The notes under the pieces were generated by a model. It worked only from the letters and a program-made list of their open reading frames with translations. It had not been told where the DNA came from and searched no databases. From Treponema sp. (GTDB taxonomy: Bacteria; Spirochaetota; Spirochaetia; Treponematales; Treponemataceae): 17,376 nucleotides of DNA. The DNA lies in assembly GCA_024691265.1 (NCBI GenBank), contig JAILNT010000081.1:1-17376 (forward strand), written 5' to 3'. The position numbers and the translations under genes are program-made. This document shows, in pieces, positions 15,439-17,376 of the stretch (position 1 is its first letter; every line of letters begins with the position of its first letter).

Positions 15439-15444
15439 ATTATA
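15439..15444 (-). promoter_or_regulatory. Candidate -10 box for the efflux operon
   Basis: A perfect TATAAT on the minus strand, about 55 bases before the first ATG (15384) and after the terminator of the upstream gene. No convincing -35 box is present at 16-18 bases spacing. Confidence 0.35.
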
Positions 15445-15471
15445 ATATTTTGTTTTTTGAGACTATTTATC

Positions 15472-15523
15472 TAAAAAGAAAGATTCCATATCAACTAGCC
15501 TCTAAGGGGAATTGATATGGAAT
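15472..15523 (-). terminator. Rho-independent terminator after the TraB-family gene
   Basis: Perfect 12-bp inverted arms (15483-15494 with 15512-15523), closed by a short inner CCU/AGG pairing, and followed on the minus strand by a U-rich tract (CUUUCUUUUUAG). It lies 61 bases after the stop at 15584 and before the next operon's promoter region. Confidence 0.7.
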
Positions 15524-15583
15524 TAACAATAAAGAAACAAGCTACAGAAAAGTAGCCGTTACAATTCTATAGTTTATTAGTTT

Positions 15584-16783
15584 TTACTTTTGAAAAAGAT
15601 TTTTCAACAAAATAACAATATTTCCTACAAAAGAAGAACCTGCAACAAGAGTTCCAACAGAACTTCCTATTGAAGCAAGTATAAGTACAAGGAATACTCT
15701 TAAAACTCTATTCCTATACATACCTTTCAAATTAAAATCCTGTTGCATAGTTTCTAAGTCTGAAACAGTAGGCTTACAAACAACAGCCTGTACTATGCCG
15801 CTTACCATACCAACTCCAACGAAAGGACATAAAGAGGTAAAAGGAGCAAGCACTAAGCTTGAAAGAATAGCAAGGGGGTGTCCTGCTGCTATTAATGTTC
15901 CTATAGCTGCAAGAACTCCGTTCCAGATAAACCAGGAACCTATCATATTAAAGCCTTTAGCTCTTCCTCCAAGATAAAAGCCTACGGCAATTAAAGCAAC
16001 AATAAGAACAGGTATTATCCAGTTTGCCATTTTTCCAAAAAGAGTTTTCTCAGGTATCTTTTCTATTTCAGAAGTATCAGAATCTTCTTTTCCAGCAGCT
16101 AAAGCTTCAAGATGAGCAACAACACCTCCAAGATGGCCTGCTCCTAATACGGCAAGAACTTTATCACCTTTACAATTCCATATATGACTTGCAAGATATT
16201 TATCTCGTTCATCTATAAGAACTTCTTTTACTGCTGGAAGAAAATCAGATATTTCCTTCATCATATTGTCCATTTCAGAAGTATTTTTCAAATTTTCTAT
16301 TTCTGAAGAAGATACTTCACTTGTATCAAATATAGATGCAACCATTACAGAAAGCAACTTACATTTTCCCCAGAAACTATTTTTAGCCCAGGCTCTTTTC
16401 AATGTTGTACGAACAGGGCGGTCTACCATTGCCGTAGGAATATTAAGGTTATTTGCTTTTTCAATAGCAGCCCTCATTTCATCACCCGGCTTTACACCAA
16501 CGTTTGCACCCATTTTTTTCTGAAAGGAAGCAAGCACAAGGTTTGCAAGAAGAACAAACCCCTGATGTTTTTTTAGTACAGTTACGATGTCCATTTTTTT
16601 CCATGACTCGTTATCCTGCATGCTTTTCAAGCGTTGCTCATCAAGCTCTATAGCTACACAATCAGGTTTTTCATTTTCAACTGCAGCAGAAACTTCTTCT
16701 ACGCTTTCTTTAGAAATATGAGCTGTTCCTACAAGGATAAAAGTTCTTCCGTTAAGCTCAAGTTTTTTTTCAGTTTGACTCAT
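15584..16783 (-). CDS. TraB/PrgY-family membrane protein
   Basis: A 399-residue protein. The N-terminal domain (1-about 235) carries the TraB-family signatures: GTAHIS (19-24), IELDEQR (45-51), DRPVRTTLKR (121-130), a DERD (191-194) and GAGHLGG (214-220). These conserved His, Glu, Asp and Arg residues resemble the putative active site of the Tiki/TraB/GumN hydrolase group. The C-terminal half has about four membrane helices (about 253-273, 281-301, 305-335 and 360-395). Family members include enterococcal PrgY, which damps a peptide pheromone, but chromosomal copies such as this have no established role. The gene overlaps the upstream TPR gene by 14 bases, with GGAG 8 bases before the ATG inside the TPR coding sequence, so translation is probably coupled. 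A terminator follows. Confidence 0.9.
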   Translation of the reverse strand: MSQTEKKLELNGRTFILVGTAHISKESVEEVSAAVENEKPDCVAIELDEQRLKSMQDNESWKKMDIVTVLKKHQGFVLLANLVLASFQKKMGANVGVKPGDEMRAAIEKANNLNIPTAMVDRPVRTTLKRAWAKNSFWGKCKLLSVMVASIFDTSEVSSSEIENLKNTSEMDNMMKEISDFLPAVKEVLIDERDKYLASHIWNCKGDKVLAVLGAGHLGGVVAHLEALAAGKEDSDTSEIEKIPEKTLFGKMANWIIPVLIVALIAVGFYLGGRAKGFNMIGSWFIWNGVLAAIGTLIAAGHPLAILSSLVLAPFTSLCPFVGVGMVSGIVQAVVCKPTVSDLETMQQDFNLKGMYRNRVLRVFLVLILASIGSSVGTLVAGSSFVGNIVILLKNLFQK

Positions 16784-17376
16784 TTCCTAAACTCCAATCT
16801 GCAAGTCTATATTCAAAGAACATAGGAGTATTCATATTCTGAACCTGAACATAGAAATCTTTTGCAAGTGTTTCACTATTTTTTATTTCATAATAAAGAC
16901 CCATATAATAAAGCATTTTTCCCTTTGTAGTCTTATTTTTTTCATCATTTATTGCTCTTACAATTGATGTTTCAAGATTTACAGGTCCTAAATCATTATA
17001 AAGGCGAAGCATATTACTTTCTATTGTTGATGATGTGAAATTTTTTCTAACAGTTGCAAGATATTTTTTACACATAGCAGAATTATTTTGTTTTAGATAA
17101 GTTGCTGCTATCATAAGAGGATAAGAAACATTCAGAGGATAATTTTCATTAGCAGCATGAAATTTTGAATTATATTCAAAAGCTTTCAAAAAAGAGTTTC
17201 TTGAATTAATCCATTGCTCTTTATGCCAGTAAAGCATTCCTAAAGCTTCATAAGCAAAATAATAGTCAGGATTTACTTCTATTACCTTTTTATACTGTTC
17301 TAATTCTTCTTCATATTTATTTTGTTCATCATAAAGCCCTGCAAGATATGTATAAGTAAGGAAAAAAGAAGGATTT
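16770..17376 (-). CDS. TPR-repeat protein, 5' end outside the window
   Basis: The open frame continues to the right edge; 201 residues are visible, and the beginning of the protein lies beyond 17376. An ATG at 17237 is internal: the frame upstream of it reads through tetratricopeptide repeats, such as YLAGLYDEQNKYEEELEQY, KKVIEVNPDYYFAYEALGM and LYWHKEQWINSRNSFLKAF. These have the usual 34-residue helix-turn-helix spacing with conserved small and aromatic positions. Later repeats are more divergent (AATYLKQNNSAMCKKYLATV; YMGLYYEIKNSETLAKDFYVQV). It probably acts as a protein-binding scaffold; whether it is exported cannot be told without its N-terminus. The last 14 bases overlap the TraB-family gene, suggesting the two act together. 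Confidence 0.85.
   Translation of the reverse strand, partial: NPSFFLTYTYLAGLYDEQNKYEEELEQYKKVIEVNPDYYFAYEALGMLYWHKEQWINSRNSFLKAFEYNSKFHAANENYPLNVSYPLMIAATYLKQNNSAMCKKYLATVRKNFTSSTIESNMLRLYNDLGPVNLETSIVRAINDEKNKTTKGKMLYYMGLYYEIKNSETLAKDFYVQVQNMNTPMFFEYRLADWSLGNESN

Noticed and set aside
15483..15523. Perfect 12-bp inverted repeat considered as an insertion-sequence end or attachment site
   Set aside because: It is single, has a short foldable loop and is followed by a U-rich tract right after a gene, so it is a terminator.

Overview
This is a 17.4 kb AT-rich window, gene-dense and mostly coded on the minus strand, from what looks like the chromosome of a diderm anaerobe. The outer-membrane efflux protein, many lysine- and isoleucine-rich exported proteins and the overall gene style make me favour a Treponema-like spirochaete. 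That assignment is inference; there is no rRNA or other phylogenetic marker here. I saw no tRNA, rRNA, CRISPR array, insertion sequence or phage gene, and no gene-free stretch over about 240 bases.

Layout. (1) 36-1385, minus: a diguanylate cyclase with a duplicated sensor region. (2) 1582-2414, plus: two tandem paralogous exported proteins of unknown function. They are followed by an FtsL/DivIC-type division protein (2551-2844) that uses a TTG start. (3) 2900-5846, minus: a three-gene operon encoding a tiny membrane protein, a P1B-type ATPase with an atypical SC transmembrane motif and an arginine-rich N-terminus, and a standalone copy of that same N-terminal domain. It has its own promoter, an internal hairpin and a clear terminator. 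This matches the ferrosome (fez) gene clusters that build membrane-bounded iron-storage granules, and is the most interesting part of the window. (4) 6087-10724, minus: glycogen breakdown, with debranching enzyme GlgX followed by glycogen phosphorylase GlgP and a terminator. (5) 10816-15384, minus: a four-gene tripartite efflux operon (TolC-like protein, HlyD/MacA-like adaptor, MacB-like ATPase, MacB-like permease). Its genes are joined by three consecutive TAATG stop/start overlaps. (6) 15584-17376, minus: a TPR protein cut by the right edge, overlapping a TraB/PrgY-family membrane protein.

How the parts work together. GlgX trims branches so that GlgP can release glucose-1-phosphate from stored glycogen. 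The efflux operon supplies all parts of a MacAB-TolC-type pump. The fez-like operon probably stores or detoxifies iron. Several starts were moved from the longest open frame to an internal ATG preceded by a well-spaced Shine-Dalgarno sequence (fezC-like gene, glgP), or to an ATG downstream of a good promoter (glgX).
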